In this document: one piece after another, positions 7,590 to 16,230 of the stretch
Layout: every line of letters begins with the position of its first letter
Numbering within the stretch: position 1 is the stretch's first letter
Assembly: GCF_030732065.1 (NCBI RefSeq)
Contig: NZ_JAVBHX010000001.1
Span: forward strand, 434,001-498,000
Length of the DNA: 64,000 bases
Direction: 5' to 3'
DNA from: Oceanimonas aquatica
GTDB taxonomy: Bacteria; Pseudomonadota; Gammaproteobacteria; Enterobacterales; Aeromonadaceae
The notes under the pieces: model-generated
Databases searched by the model: none
Seen by the model: only the letters and a program-made list of their open reading frames with translations
What the model was told of the DNA's origin: nothing
Made by a program: the position numbers and the translations under genes

Positions 7590-9911
7590 ATGAGTTATCA
7601 GGTTCTGGCCCGCAAGTGGCGTCCGCGCCGCTTTGGCGAGGTGGTGGGGCAGCAGCACGTACTGACCGCCCTGGTGAATGCCCTGGATCAGGGGCGGTTG
7701 CATCATGCTTATCTGTTCAGTGGCACCCGGGGCGTGGGCAAAACCTCCATTGCCCGGCTGCTGGCCAAGGCGCTTAACTGCGAGGGCGGCGTCACCGCCG
7801 ACCCCTGTGGCCAGTGCGACAGCTGCCAGGAAATAGAGCAGGGGCGCTTTGTCGACCTGCTGGAGATCGACGCCGCCAGCCGCACCAAGGTGGAAGACAC
7901 CCGCGAGCTGCTCGACAACGTGCAGTACCAGCCCGCCCGGGGCCGGTTCAAGGTGTACCTTATCGATGAGGTGCACATGCTCTCCCGGCACAGCTTTAAC
8001 GCCCTGCTCAAAACCCTGGAAGAGCCGCCGCCTCATGTGAAGTTTTTGCTGGCCACCACGGATCCGCAAAAACTGCCCATCACCATACTGTCGCGCTGCC
8101 TGCAGTTTCATCTTAAAAGCCTGGAGCCGGGCCAGATTGACGGCCAGCTGCAGCACATACTGCAGCAGGAACAGTTGGCGTTTGAGCCCGAGGCCACTGC
8201 CGCGCTTTCCCGCGCTGCCGACGGCAGCCTGCGCGATGCCCTGAGTCTCACCGATCAGGCCCTGGCCTTTGGTAACGGTCACCTTCAGCTGGCGGAAGTG
8301 GAGCGCATGCTCGGCAACCTTAACCGGGAGCAGTTGCTGGCGCTGGTGGAGGCGGTACTGGCCGGCGACGGTGCCGCGCTGCTGGCACGGGTGGCCGAGC
8401 TGGCAAGTCTGGGCCCCGATTACGATCATGTGCATAAAGAGCTGATTGCCTTCTGGCACCAGCTGGCCATGGCCCAGGTGGTGCCGGCCCAGGGAGTGCC
8501 CCATGCCGATGAGCTTAACCGGCTGGCACCTCTGGTGAGCCCGGATCAAATTCAGCTGTATTATCAGATTTGTCTGCAGGGCCGAAAGGATCTGCCCTTT
8601 GCCCCCGATGGCCGCTCGGCCCTGGAAATGACCCTGCTGCGCACCCTGGCGTTTGTGCCCAATGCTGCCACCGCAACTGCGCCGGCCACACCGCCGGCGG
8701 TCAGCCAGCCGGCAGTCCCCCCTCGGCCGGAGCCGGCGCCCGTAAAAAAGCCTGAGCCGGTGGCCGCGCCGGCAGACGACGAGGCCATGACTGCCAGACT
8801 CGAGCAGGAGCAGGCACAAATCTGGCAGGAAGCGGCGCGCATGGGCAAGGAGCCGGACACGGCTTCGGCCAGCGAAGCTCCTTCCGCAGCGGTTGACCCT
8901 GTGCCCCCGGTAGCTGAGCCTCCGGCGCAGCCCGAGGCCGAACCGGCGGCCAGCGCCGAGGCCAGCTCACCGGCAGAGCCTGAGGCGGCGGAAACGAACA
9001 AGGAAACCGCAGCCGAGCCCGCGCCCCTGGTGGATGAAGCCGCCGAGCAAGCCGCGCGTATTCGCCGGCTGCTGCAAACCCGCAACCGGCTCTTGAGCCA
9101 GGAGCCCAGTGAGAGCGCACCGGCTCCGGCGCCCCAGGCGCGTACCGCACCGGCGCGTCCGGCGTCTACTGTGGCCACGCCAGAGCGCCCGGTTTCGCCT
9201 CAACCGAAGCCCCAGCCCAGGCCAGCACAGGAGCAAGCTGCCCAACAACACAGCGAACTGCCGCCCCTGGATGCCTACAACGACATGGCCTGGGACGACA
9301 GCGATGCGCCGCCCTGGGAGCCGGAAGGCACCGCGGCACCAGCACCACAGGCGCCGCCGACCCGGCCGGCACCACAGCGGACCAAGGTTACGCCTCAGCC
9401 CGAGGCTCCGCCAGCCCCGGTTGCCGTTCAGCCTTTGGTGCCTCAGACAAACTGGAAGATAAAAGACGGTCCCGAGCCGCTCAGGCCGTCGCAATTGCTG
9501 CCCCAGGCCGAGGACGCATGGGCACAGCTGGTATCGCAACTGCCATTGGGGGGCCTGTTGCGCCAGCTGGCCATGCACAGCACCCTGGAACAAAACCAGG
9601 ATAACTGGCAGCTGCGGCTGCGGCCGGAGCACAAGCACCTGCTGAATGACAAGACCCGGGAAGAGCTGGAAGCCATGCTGGTTAAGCATCTGGGCCGTGC
9701 CATCACCCTGAATGTGGTGCTGGGCGAGCAGGGCACCACCCCGGCCGAGGTGGAGCAACAGCTGTTTCAGGCGGCCCGGGCGCGCGCCAGAGATGAAATC
9801 GAGGCCGATGATGCGGTACAATTCCTTATCTCGCGCTTTGCCGCCGAGCTGGATGTCGACAGCATCGAGCCCATGGCGCCGCAGGCGCCTACTGTATTAA
9901 CCCATCAATAA
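7590..9911 (+). CDS. dnaX: DNA polymerase III subunit tau (gamma by frameshift)
   Basis: A 773-residue clamp-loader subunit. The AAA+ region has Walker A GTRGVGKT (45-52), zinc cysteines 64, 73, 76 and 79, the LIDEVHML Walker B and the LSRC sensor. Then follows a long Ala/Pro/Glu-rich linker (about 375-640) and a C-terminal tau domain that binds the polymerase and helicase. E. coli tau is 643 residues; the extra length is in the linker. The ATG at 7590 is the family start MSYQVLARKWRP. A slippery site at 8744-8750 leads to an immediate -1 stop at 8753, giving a predicted 388-residue gamma form. Confidence 0.96.
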   Translation: MSYQVLARKWRPRRFGEVVGQQHVLTALVNALDQGRLHHAYLFSGTRGVGKTSIARLLAKALNCEGGVTADPCGQCDSCQEIEQGRFVDLLEIDAASRTKVEDTRELLDNVQYQPARGRFKVYLIDEVHMLSRHSFNALLKTLEEPPPHVKFLLATTDPQKLPITILSRCLQFHLKSLEPGQIDGQLQHILQQEQLAFEPEATAALSRAADGSLRDALSLTDQALAFGNGHLQLAEVERMLGNLNREQLLALVEAVLAGDGAALLARVAELASLGPDYDHVHKELIAFWHQLAMAQVVPAQGVPHADELNRLAPLVSPDQIQLYYQICLQGRKDLPFAPDGRSALEMTLLRTLAFVPNAATATAPATPPAVSQPAVPPRPEPAPVKKPEPVAAPADDEAMTARLEQEQAQIWQEAARMGKEPDTASASEAPSAAVDPVPPVAEPPAQPEAEPAASAEASSPAEPEAAETNKETAAEPAPLVDEAAEQAARIRRLLQTRNRLLSQEPSESAPAPAPQARTAPARPASTVATPERPVSPQPKPQPRPAQEQAAQQHSELPPLDAYNDMAWDDSDAPPWEPEGTAAPAPQAPPTRPAPQRTKVTPQPEAPPAPVAVQPLVPQTNWKIKDGPEPLRPSQLLPQAEDAWAQLVSQLPLGGLLRQLAMHSTLEQNQDNWQLRLRPEHKHLLNDKTREELEAMLVKHLGRAITLNVVLGEQGTTPAEVEQQLFQAARARARDEIEADDAVQFLISRFAAELDVDSIEPMAPQAPTVLTHQ
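8729..8773 (+). promoter_or_regulatory. Programmed -1 ribosomal frameshift signal in dnaX
   Basis: The slippery heptamer A AAA AAG (8744-8750) is in the correct frame (GTA AAA AAG). A Shine-Dalgarno-like GGAG lies 11 bases upstream (8729-8732). A stem GCCGG/CCGGC (8756-8760 and 8769-8773) starts five bases downstream. After slipping, the ribosome reads GCC then TGA (8753-8755). This is the same three-part layout as the known E. coli dnaX signal. Confidence 0.85.
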
Positions 9912-9924
9912 AGAGTGACAACCT

Positions 9925-10254
9925 ATGTTTGGTAAAGGTGGACTTGGCAATATCATGAAACAGGCCCAGCAGATGCAGGAAAAAATGCAGAAGCTGCAGG
10001 AAGAGCTGGCCCAGATGGAAGTGGTGGGTGAGGCCGGTGCCGGCCTGGTAAAGGTCACCATGACCGGCAGCCACTCGGTACGTCGGGTTGAGCTGGACGA
10101 CAGCCTGCTGGAAGACGACAAGGAGCTGCTGGAAGACCTGCTGGCCGCCGCCGTCAACGATGCCGTGCGTCGCATTGAAGTGCAGAACAAAGAGCGCATG
10201 GGCGAACTCACCGGCGGCATGCAGCTGCCCCCTGGCTTCAAAATGCCGTTCTAA
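9925..10254 (+). CDS. ybaB: YbaB/EbfC family nucleoid-associated protein
   Basis: A 109-residue DNA-binding protein that forms homodimers and coats DNA. It starts with [20 protein letters not shown], has a heptad-rich helix, then the beta region [25 protein letters not shown], and ends PPGFKMPF. All are standard for the family. It starts 13 bases after the dnaX stop in the conserved order dnaX-ybaB-recR. Confidence 0.95.
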   Translation: MFGKGGLGNIMKQAQQMQEKMQKLQEELAQMEVVGEAGAGLVKVTMTGSHSVRRVELDDSLLEDDKELLEDLLAAAVNDAVRRIEVQNKERMGELTGGMQLPPGFKMPF

Positions 10255-10296
10255 AACTGCCTGCCCGGCTTTTAGCCCGGCGGCCTGGCTTAAAGC

Positions 10297-10372
10297 CTTT
10301 GTAGGCCCGGCTTTAGCCGGGCTGCATGGCTGGAGTGCCCCACTGAAGTGGGGCCTACAAAGAAGCTTCCTG
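10297..10372. repeat. Intergenic inverted repeat (TTTGTAGGCCCGGC type)
   Basis: Two GC-rich hairpins, GGCCCGGCTTTAGCCGGGC and GCCCCACTGAAGTGGGGC, are framed by the outer arms CTTTGTAGGCC and GGCCTACAAAG. It fills the gap between ybaB and recR and could attenuate or stabilise the message. Confidence 0.75.
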
Positions 10373-10388
10373 CACAAGAGTTATTTCC

Positions 10389-10994
10389 ATGCGTTTCAGT
10401 CCGTTACTGGATGAATTGATCAAAAGCCTGCAGGTGTTGCCGGGCGTGGGGCCCAAGTCGGCCCAGCGCATGGCCTTTGCCCTGCTGGAGCGTCAGCGCG
10501 CCGGCGGCCGCAAGCTGTCTCATGTGCTGGAGCAGGCGCTCGACCACATCGGCCATTGCCGCCAGTGCCGTACCTTTACCGAAGAAGAGATCTGCGCCAT
10601 TTGTGCCAGTCCCAAGCGGGCGGTAACGGGTCAGCTGTGCGTGGTGGAAAGCCCCGCCGACGTGGTGGCCATTGAACAGACCGGCCAGTATCAGGGTCGT
10701 TACTTTGTGCTGATGGGCCATTTGTCGCCGCTGGACGGAGTGGGTCCGGAAGAGCTGGGTCTGGACGTGCTTGAAAACTGGCTGGCAGCCGAGCACTTCA
10801 ACGAGCTGATCCTGGCCACCAACCCCACGGTGGAAGGTGAAGCGACCGCCTACTTTATTGCCGATATTGCCCGCCAGCGAGACGTGGCGGTCAGCCGCAT
10901 CGCCCATGGTGTGCCCATTGGCGGCGAGCTGGAGCTGGTGGACGGCAATACCCTCAGCCACTCCTTTATGGGCCGCAAGGCGTTCAGCGACTGA
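10389..10994 (+). CDS. recR: Recombination mediator RecR
   Basis: A 201-residue protein that with RecO and RecF loads RecA on gapped DNA. It has the N-terminal helix-hairpin-helix [14 protein letters not shown] (17-30), a C4 zinc finger (Cys57, 60, 69, 72), a Toprim domain starting [12 protein letters not shown], and the C-terminal region with [16 protein letters not shown]. Length equals E. coli RecR. It is the last gene of the ybaN-apt-dnaX-ybaB-recR run, separated from ybaB by a repeat element. Confidence 0.96.
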   Translation: MRFSPLLDELIKSLQVLPGVGPKSAQRMAFALLERQRAGGRKLSHVLEQALDHIGHCRQCRTFTEEEICAICASPKRAVTGQLCVVESPADVVAIEQTGQYQGRYFVLMGHLSPLDGVGPEELGLDVLENWLAAEHFNELILATNPTVEGEATAYFIADIARQRDVAVSRIAHGVPIGGELELVDGNTLSHSFMGRKAFSD

Positions 10995-11009
10995 GGGTTA
11001 ACCACGACA

Positions 11010-11127
11010 ACCCCACCCCGGCCCTCCCCTTGAAAAGGGGAGGGAACAAAGAGGGTGTACCTGTTGCAAAGGTGTGCACAATCAAAGCTCCTCCCCCTTG
11101 ATAAGGGGGAGGCCGGGAGGGGGTTAG
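11010..11127. repeat. Inverted pair of CCCCTTGA-type palindromic repeats
   Basis: CCCTCCCCTTGAAAAGGGGA with flanks at 11010-11045, and CTCCCCCTTGATAAGGGGGA with flanks at 11090-11127, are head-to-head copies of one palindromic unit. They lie between the convergent recR and the small membrane protein gene and may act as a two-way terminator. Confidence 0.7.
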
Positions 11128-11363
11128 ATCGGATAAAACGTCAGGTTGGCAATACGCACCAGCACGCCGATAAACAGCAGCATGCCGCCGTAGCGCAGCC
11201 AGCGATATTCCTGCAGGGTGAGATCCTTTGCCCGGTTAAACACAATGCGCGGCAACGCCAGCCAGTCTTTTTTGCGCCGGCCATAGCGCCAGGTGCCGGT
11301 CAGAACCAGCAGCACGCCTGTTATCAACAGCAGCAGTTCGGCGATTTTTAGCCAGAGCATCAT
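11124..11363 (-). CDS. Small two-TM membrane protein, unknown function
   Basis: A 79-residue protein I do not recognise. Two hydrophobic segments (about residues 4-24 and 59-75) are joined by a basic loop rich in Arg and Lys (RYGRRKKDW, RAKDLTLQEYRWLRY), so it is probably an inner membrane hairpin with the loop in the cytoplasm. The start is a tandem ATGATG; an AGGGAG lies nine bases upstream. The stop codon abuts a palindromic repeat. Codon use resembles neighbouring chromosomal genes, so I think it is real. Confidence 0.65.
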   Translation of the reverse strand: MMLWLKIAELLLLITGVLLVLTGTWRYGRRKKDWLALPRIVFNRAKDLTLQEYRWLRYGGMLLFIGVLVRIANLTFYPI

Positions 11364-11473
11364 TCCCTTGCACTCCCTTGTTGATGGCCGTTGTTAACGG
11401 TTTGTTGCCGTCAGTGTAGCCCGGCGCCTAACGGCCAGGCCATTAGCCAAAGGTCGCAGCCCGGTTTCCCTCA

Positions 11474-12313
11474 TTATTCAATCAGCCGGTGGGTCAGCGT
11501 CACCGCACTGACTGCAGCCAGCGCTTGCGCCGCCCCCGCATGCTGGCTGATGCCGGCACCGGCTTCTACCAGCACCGCCCGGATGATCTGCACGGGCTCG
11601 CCACCCTGCAGCCGCAGCTGGCTCAGTGCCAGCTGCATCGGGCCCAGGCTTGGGTTAAAGGCGGCGTTTTCCAGATACCGGCCCCGGCACAGGCGGCCAT
11701 CGGCCAGCAGCAGCGCCACACCGGCACGGTTACCACTGTAGGGAGCGTGGCTGGCATTGGCCTCGGTGAGAGCCGCTTGTAGCAGAAGGTCATTGCTATC
11801 GGCAGTGAGGTCACCGGGATCGGTGCGCAACAGGCCGCCGGCAATGCCCAGCTCGGCCGGGCCGAAGGCATGGGGCAGCAGCTCGCCCAGAGTGTGAGTG
11901 CCGGTGGGCAGAACCAGGGTCAGTTCATCCTGGTTCAGCTCCTGCATAAACTGGCGGCAGTGGCCGCAGGGGCTGGCGCTGACCACCAGCTTGCTGATGA
12001 CCTTTTCACCGTGCAGCGCAGCGTGGCCGATGGCGGCCTGCTCGGCGTGGACAGAGAAATTCAGTGACAGGCCGGCAAATTCCAGGTTGGCACCCAGATA
12101 CCAGTGACCCGAGCCGGCCATGACAATGGCCGACACGGCAAAGCCCGACACCGGCGCAAGGGAGAATGCCTTTCCATGGTTCAGCAGCGCCAGTGCCAGC
12201 GCCTGTTGATCAAGGCCAGTGGCCTGTTTCAGCGCGGTGATGTCGGCCGGACTCAGCCTGGCCGGCCGGGTGAGCCCCTGTTGTTGCAATGTACCCGCCA
12301 GCAACTCCGGCAT
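11474..12313 (-). CDS. cdd: Cytidine deaminase
   Basis: A 279-residue dimeric-type cytidine deaminase (E. coli Cdd has 294) that converts cytidine and deoxycytidine to uridine forms. The zinc site is visible: HAE (His89, Glu91) and PCGHC (Cys116, Cys119). The C-terminal half is the degenerate second deaminase domain of the long bacterial form. I chose the ATG at 12313, two bases after the yohK stop; the frame is open further upstream but only as a shadow of yohK. The yohJ-yohK-cdd order is the same as in E. coli. Confidence 0.93.
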   Translation of the reverse strand: MPELLAGTLQQQGLTRPARLSPADITALKQATGLDQQALALALLNHGKAFSLAPVSGFAVSAIVMAGSGHWYLGANLEFAGLSLNFSVHAEQAAIGHAALHGEKVISKLVVSASPCGHCRQFMQELNQDELTLVLPTGTHTLGELLPHAFGPAELGIAGGLLRTDPGDLTADSNDLLLQAALTEANASHAPYSGNRAGVALLLADGRLCRGRYLENAAFNPSLGPMQLALSQLRLQGGEPVQIIRAVLVEAGAGISQHAGAAQALAAVSAVTLTHRLIE

Positions 12314-12315
12314 GG

Positions 12316-13005
12316 TCAGACCATCAGCCACAGGTAAAGGTGAAACAGCGGCGGCGCCAGCAGCGCGGTCACCACGCCGCACACCACCATGGCCAGGGAC
12401 GAAAAAGCCCCCTGGGTGGTGCCCACTTCGGCGGCGGCGCCGGTGCCGATGGCATGTGCCCCGGCGCCCATGGCCAGGCCTTGGGCCTCGGGATGGTGTA
12501 TGCCCGCCAGCCGCATCAGCGGAAAGCCGACAATGGCGCCCATCATGCCCACGATGATCACCAGCCCGGCGGCAATGGCGGGAATGCCGCCCATGGCCTC
12601 GCTTACGCTCATGGCCAGCGGCGTGGTAATGGATTTGGTGGCCACCGACGCCAGCAGCTCGGGGCTGGCGTGGATCAGGCCGCCAATCAGCAGGGTGGTG
12701 CCCACCGAGATCAGTACCGACAGGCTGCAGCACAGCAATATGGGCTTGAGCTGGCTGCGGATTTTGGCAGCCTGCTGGTACAGGGGCAGGGCAAAGGCCA
12801 CCACGGCCAGCTCCAGCAGCAGGCTGAGCGGTTCGGTACCGGCCTGGTAATCGGCGGGATCCTGGTTGGTGGCCAGCAGCCCGCCGATCACCAGCAGTGC
12901 CGGTATCATGATGGGGTTCACTAACGGGCTGTTGAGCCGGCGCGCCAGCTTGCGGGTGAGCAGGTAAAACAGCACGGTTACGGGAATGGCCAGCCAGAAG
13001 GTCAT
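12316..13005 (-). CDS. yohK: LrgB/YohK family membrane protein
   Basis: A 229-residue polytopic protein of the LrgB family, partner of LrgA/CidA-type proteins. Family hallmarks are PLVNPIMIPALLVIGGLL, KSITTPLAM and GAGAHAIGTGAAAEVG. Members are described as murein hydrolase export regulators or, in plants and some bacteria, as glycolate/glycerate carriers; the real substrate here is unknown. The start ATG at 13005 overlaps the yohJ stop by four bases (ATGA). Confidence 0.9.
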   Translation of the reverse strand: MTFWLAIPVTVLFYLLTRKLARRLNSPLVNPIMIPALLVIGGLLATNQDPADYQAGTEPLSLLLELAVVAFALPLYQQAAKIRSQLKPILLCCSLSVLISVGTTLLIGGLIHASPELLASVATKSITTPLAMSVSEAMGGIPAIAAGLVIIVGMMGAIVGFPLMRLAGIHHPEAQGLAMGAGAHAIGTGAAAEVGTTQGAFSSLAMVVCGVVTALLAPPLFHLYLWLMV

Positions 13006-13340
13006 GATACCAGCCTCTGGTAAAGCCGGCCCACCACCAGCAGGATCAGCACCAGTCCGGTGGTGGCGGCCACCAGAATAAAGCCGAGGCCCCGGCTCAG
13101 CACATCCACATAGCCCAGCAGGCCGGCGGCCACCGGAATAAACAACAGCGCCATGTGGCGCAGAATGAGCTGGCCACCGGCGAAGATCCACTCCAGCTTG
13201 ATCAGCCCCGCGCTCAGCAGGCCGAACAGCAGCAGCAGGCCAATGATGCTGGCGGGAAAGGCAAACGGCAGCAAGGCGGCAAGGGCCTTGCCTGCCAGCA
13301 GGCAGGCAAGGATCACCGCAAAATCACGAATAAGTTTCAT
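13002..13340 (-). CDS. yohJ: LrgA/CidA family (YohJ) membrane protein
   Basis: A 112-residue protein with four predicted membrane segments, of the holin-like LrgA/CidA family. The motif LPFAFPASIIGLLLLF near the N terminus is characteristic, and HMALLFIPVAAGLLGY follows. It is the first gene of the yohJ-yohK-cdd set and overlaps yohK by four bases. It begins ten bases from the sbcB stop codon (sbcB lies upstream on the same strand). Confidence 0.9.
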   Translation of the reverse strand: MKLIRDFAVILACLLAGKALAALLPFAFPASIIGLLLLFGLLSAGLIKLEWIFAGGQLILRHMALLFIPVAAGLLGYVDVLSRGLGFILVAATTGLVLILLVVGRLYQRLVS

Positions 13341-13349
13341 ACGAGTATT

Positions 13350-14765
13350 CTACAGGGACTGTACATAGCGGGCCACTGCCTGCAGCAGCGCCAGCCGGGT
13401 TTCATCGTCCTGATGCTCGATCACCAGTTGTTCCAGCCGGTGCATATAGGCCTCGGCATGGGCCGAGAGTTTGTCCTGGCAGTGCAGGCGCCAGCGTTGC
13501 CATTCCTGCTCGCTGAGGGTGTGGGGATAGTTGCGCGCCCGGTAGCGAAACAGCAGCTCCGGCAGCCGGGTGTCGGTAAACTGCAGCGGCAGCTCGGCCA
13601 GGGCCTCGGGCTGGCTGTTGCGCACCATGGTCATGGCCGCCTTGTCGGCCTCACCGAAAAAGCCACGGTAGAGGGCGGTATCCACGTCGTCGTCGGCCTC
13701 GAAACCGCCATCCCGCTGATAGATGGCTTCAACTTTTTCCCGAATCTCCGGGTGCTTGCGCAATAAATCCAGGCTTTTACGACACTGGGATCTGTCTATG
13801 TCCAGCTCGTCGGCGCGCTGCTCGGTCAGCGCGGCGGCCTTGGCCAGCACCGGACACTTGTTGATGTGCACCAGCTTCAGCGGCACCGGCGGCAACTCGC
13901 CCAGCTCGCTCTTTTTGGTGTACAGGCGCTGGCGCAGGGCATCGGCGTCGAGCTCCACCAGGGGCGACAGGTCTTTGGCCAGATCCACGCAAATCACCGC
14001 ATTGGCGTTGTCCGGGTGCCAGGCCAGGGGAGCAATCCAGCTGGCACAGCCCTGCCAGGCGGAAAACATGCCCGACACATGCACCAGGGGTTTGGTGTTG
14101 ATGATGTCGATCAGGGCCTTGGCCTTGTGCTTGTTGCGCAGTTCAAACAGATAGTCAAACAGCCGGGGCTGGGCGGTTTTCAGCAGCCGGGCCAGGGCGA
14201 TGGTGGCACGCACGTCGGCCAGGGCGTCGTGGGCCTGGCCGTGGTCAATGCCGTTGGCCTGAGTGAGTCGTTCCAGCTTGAAGCTGGGCTTGCCGTCCTC
14301 GTCTTCCGGCCAGTGAATACCTTCCGGGCGCAGGGCATAGAAGGCCCGCACCACGTCCAGCAGATCCCAGCGGGAATTACCCTGTTGCCAGCTCCAGGCA
14401 TAGGGGTCGTAAAAGTTGCGATAGAGGGCGTAGCGGGTGACTTCATCGTCGAAGCGAATGTTGTTGTAGCCCAGCACACAGGTTTGCGGCCGGCTGAACT
14501 GCTCATGAATTCGAGCGATAAAGTCCGCCTCGCACAGGCCGTCCTGCTGGGCCTTTTGCGGCGTGATGCCGGTGATCAGCGTGGCTTCGGGAGAAGGCAG
14601 ATAGTCCGCGGGCAGCCGGCAGTAAAACATCTGCGGCTCGCCAATTTCGTTGAAGTCGGCGTCGGTACGAATGCCGGCAAACTGCACCGGTCTGTCTTTC
14701 GCCGGGCTGACACCGGCGGTCTCAAAGTCGTAGAAGTAAAAGGTGGGCAGGATCTGCTCGCTCAT
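13350..14765 (-). CDS. sbcB: Exodeoxyribonuclease I (SbcB)
   Basis: A 471-residue single-strand 3'-5' DNA exonuclease (E. coli 475). It has the DnaQ-like exonuclease motif I FYDFETAG (Asp13, Glu15), motif II around GYNNIRFDDEV, and motif III HGQAHDALADVRATIALA, followed by the SH3-like and helical C-terminal domain that clamps single-stranded DNA. It acts in recombination and mismatch repair. The start MSEQILPTFYFYD is the natural one. Confidence 0.95.
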   Translation of the reverse strand: MSEQILPTFYFYDFETAGVSPAKDRPVQFAGIRTDADFNEIGEPQMFYCRLPADYLPSPEATLITGITPQKAQQDGLCEADFIARIHEQFSRPQTCVLGYNNIRFDDEVTRYALYRNFYDPYAWSWQQGNSRWDLLDVVRAFYALRPEGIHWPEDEDGKPSFKLERLTQANGIDHGQAHDALADVRATIALARLLKTAQPRLFDYLFELRNKHKAKALIDIINTKPLVHVSGMFSAWQGCASWIAPLAWHPDNANAVICVDLAKDLSPLVELDADALRQRLYTKKSELGELPPVPLKLVHINKCPVLAKAAALTEQRADELDIDRSQCRKSLDLLRKHPEIREKVEAIYQRDGGFEADDDVDTALYRGFFGEADKAAMTMVRNSQPEALAELPLQFTDTRLPELLFRYRARNYPHTLSEQEWQRWRLHCQDKLSAHAEAYMHRLEQLVIEHQDDETRLALLQAVARYVQSL

Positions 14766-14840
14766 TATTCTTTATGCACTCGGCTGTGTTTGCCGTTCAT
14801 TATGCGTGACTCGGGCGGGGAACCCAAGTGAAGGAAAGGG

Positions 14841-14871
14841 AAAACAAAAAGGCCGGCTGAATGCCGGCCTT
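14841..14871 (-). terminator. Intrinsic terminator after maoP
   Basis: Stem AAGGCCGGC/GCCGGCCTT (14849-14857 and 14863-14871). Read leftward it is followed by TTTTTGTTTT. It lies seven bases beyond the maoP stop codon. Confidence 0.85.
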
Positions 14872-14877
14872 GAGTCA

Positions 14878-15219
14878 TCAGTCGGCGGTGTCTTCCGCCG
14901 GCTCGTAGTCATCGTCACTGCCGGCGCCGCTGGTCATGGGTGAACACAGGCGGTGAACCCGGCGGGGGCCAATGACCTTGAGGTATTTCATCCATACCCT
15001 GGCGTGGCGAAGCTCGGGAGCGGTTTGCTGCTGCACCTGCTCCACAAAGCGCTGCTCGTCATCGGTCATGGGCGCGCGCTGGCCGGTGTACAGCCCCAGC
15101 ATGGCGTGACCACATTGCTCAAGCAGCTGGGCTTCGGTCACGGTGAACTCACCACAGCGGCGCAGACCGCGCGGGAAGTGGGTAAAGTCCTGGAACGGCT
15201 TGGCTGACTCAAAGCTCAT
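14878..15219 (-). CDS. maoP: MaoP family macrodomain Ori organisation protein (DUF413)
   Basis: A 113-residue protein of the DUF413/MaoP family (E. coli YifE, 112 residues). In E. coli MaoP acts with the maoS site to organise the Ori macrodomain. Matching motifs are FPRGLRRCGEFTVTEAQLLE near the N terminus, then PMTDDEQRFV, ARVWMKYLKVI and RFH-like HRLCSP, with an acidic tail. Two starts six bases apart (15225 and 15219) are possible; I chose 15219 from spacing to the GTGAG Shine-Dalgarno. I did not find an evident maoS site. Confidence 0.85.
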   Translation of the reverse strand: MSFESAKPFQDFTHFPRGLRRCGEFTVTEAQLLEQCGHAMLGLYTGQRAPMTDDEQRFVEQVQQQTAPELRHARVWMKYLKVIGPRRVHRLCSPMTSGAGSDDDYEPAEDTAD

Positions 15220-15351
15220 ATGCATTCTCACTCTAACGTGGCATTGATATTCGCGGAAAGTATGGCACTCGGGCCCGGCACGCAAAATCAATTTTTTTCA
15301 CGTCTTGTGAAAATCTGTTTTATGAGTTTTTGCTGAACAATTTCGGCCCGA

Positions 15352-16230
15352 TCACTGACCAGGTTCGGTCGTATCCGTGGTCAGTTCCAGGAAGCGCGGG
15401 TGCTGACGCAGAGGCTCAAATTCCTCGTCTTCCGCCGCCACATGGCGCAGGTGCACGTTGCTGGCCACCGCCAGCTCCAGATCGCTCAGGGCCTGCTCTT
15501 CGTGGCCCATGCCGGCATTGGCACAGGCGCGCTGATAGAGGGCATGGGCGTTTTGCGGATCCACCTGCATCACCCGGTTACACAGGCTCAGGGCCCACTG
15601 GCGTTCGTTCATCATCAGCGCCGCATCGGCCTTGTGGGTGAGGGCATCCAGATCCCCGGGCTTGATGTGCAGAATTTGATCGTAAATTTCCATTTTGGCC
15701 TGAGGACTCTGCTCCTGGCTGGCCCGAAGCCAGAGCGCATGCACTTCCTGGAATCGTTCAATTTCCCGGTAGTTCTCCGCAATAACCTTGGTTTTTCGCT
15801 GCAGTTCCCGCTCAATCTGTCGCAGCTTGCGCTCGTAGTTGTCGGTGATCTGCTTCATCTGGGTTTCCACGTAATCCCGCGCCGACTTCTTTAATTCGCG
15901 CAGCGACTGCCAGCCCACAATGGCCAGCACCGAGGCCGCGCCCGCCAGCAGATAAAAGAAATAGGTCACGGTGATGTTGGCGTAGTTCATGGCCTTGTCG
16001 GCCACCGCCATCTCCTTTTGCACCACCTCTTCCTTAACATTCACGCGAAACTGGGCCATTTCGGTGCGCAGCGCCTTCAGCTCGTCGAGCATATAGCGCT
16101 CCATCAGGGGGGTTAGCCGGGTGCGCACGTCCTCGGTGGGCTCGCCCGGCTCGGGCTCGGCGCGGGTTTCGGCGGCGGTGAGGGGCAGTGAACAACACAG
16201 CAACAGCAGGGCAGTGAAATGTCTGAGCAT
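15352..16230 (-). CDS. Membrane-anchored coiled-coil TPR protein
   Basis: A 292-residue protein without a named family that I recognise. A signal peptide (about 1-20) is followed by a periplasmic helical region with charged heptads. One membrane span follows at about 88-108 (YFFYLLAGAASVLAIVGW), then a coiled coil (110-165) and two to three TPR-like repeats (about 165-265) with the pattern YDQILHIKPGDLDALTHKAD. The TPR half is therefore probably cytoplasmic. Such proteins often act as scaffolds. The long 5' gap to ectA suggests divergent promoters. Confidence 0.75.
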   Translation of the reverse strand: MLRHFTALLLLCCSLPLTAAETRAEPEPGEPTEDVRTRLTPLMERYMLDELKALRTEMAQFRVNVKEEVVQKEMAVADKAMNYANITVTYFFYLLAGAASVLAIVGWQSLRELKKSARDYVETQMKQITDNYERKLRQIERELQRKTKVIAENYREIERFQEVHALWLRASQEQSPQAKMEIYDQILHIKPGDLDALTHKADAALMMNERQWALSLCNRVMQVDPQNAHALYQRACANAGMGHEEQALSDLELAVASNVHLRHVAAEDEEFEPLRQHPRFLELTTDTTEPGQ

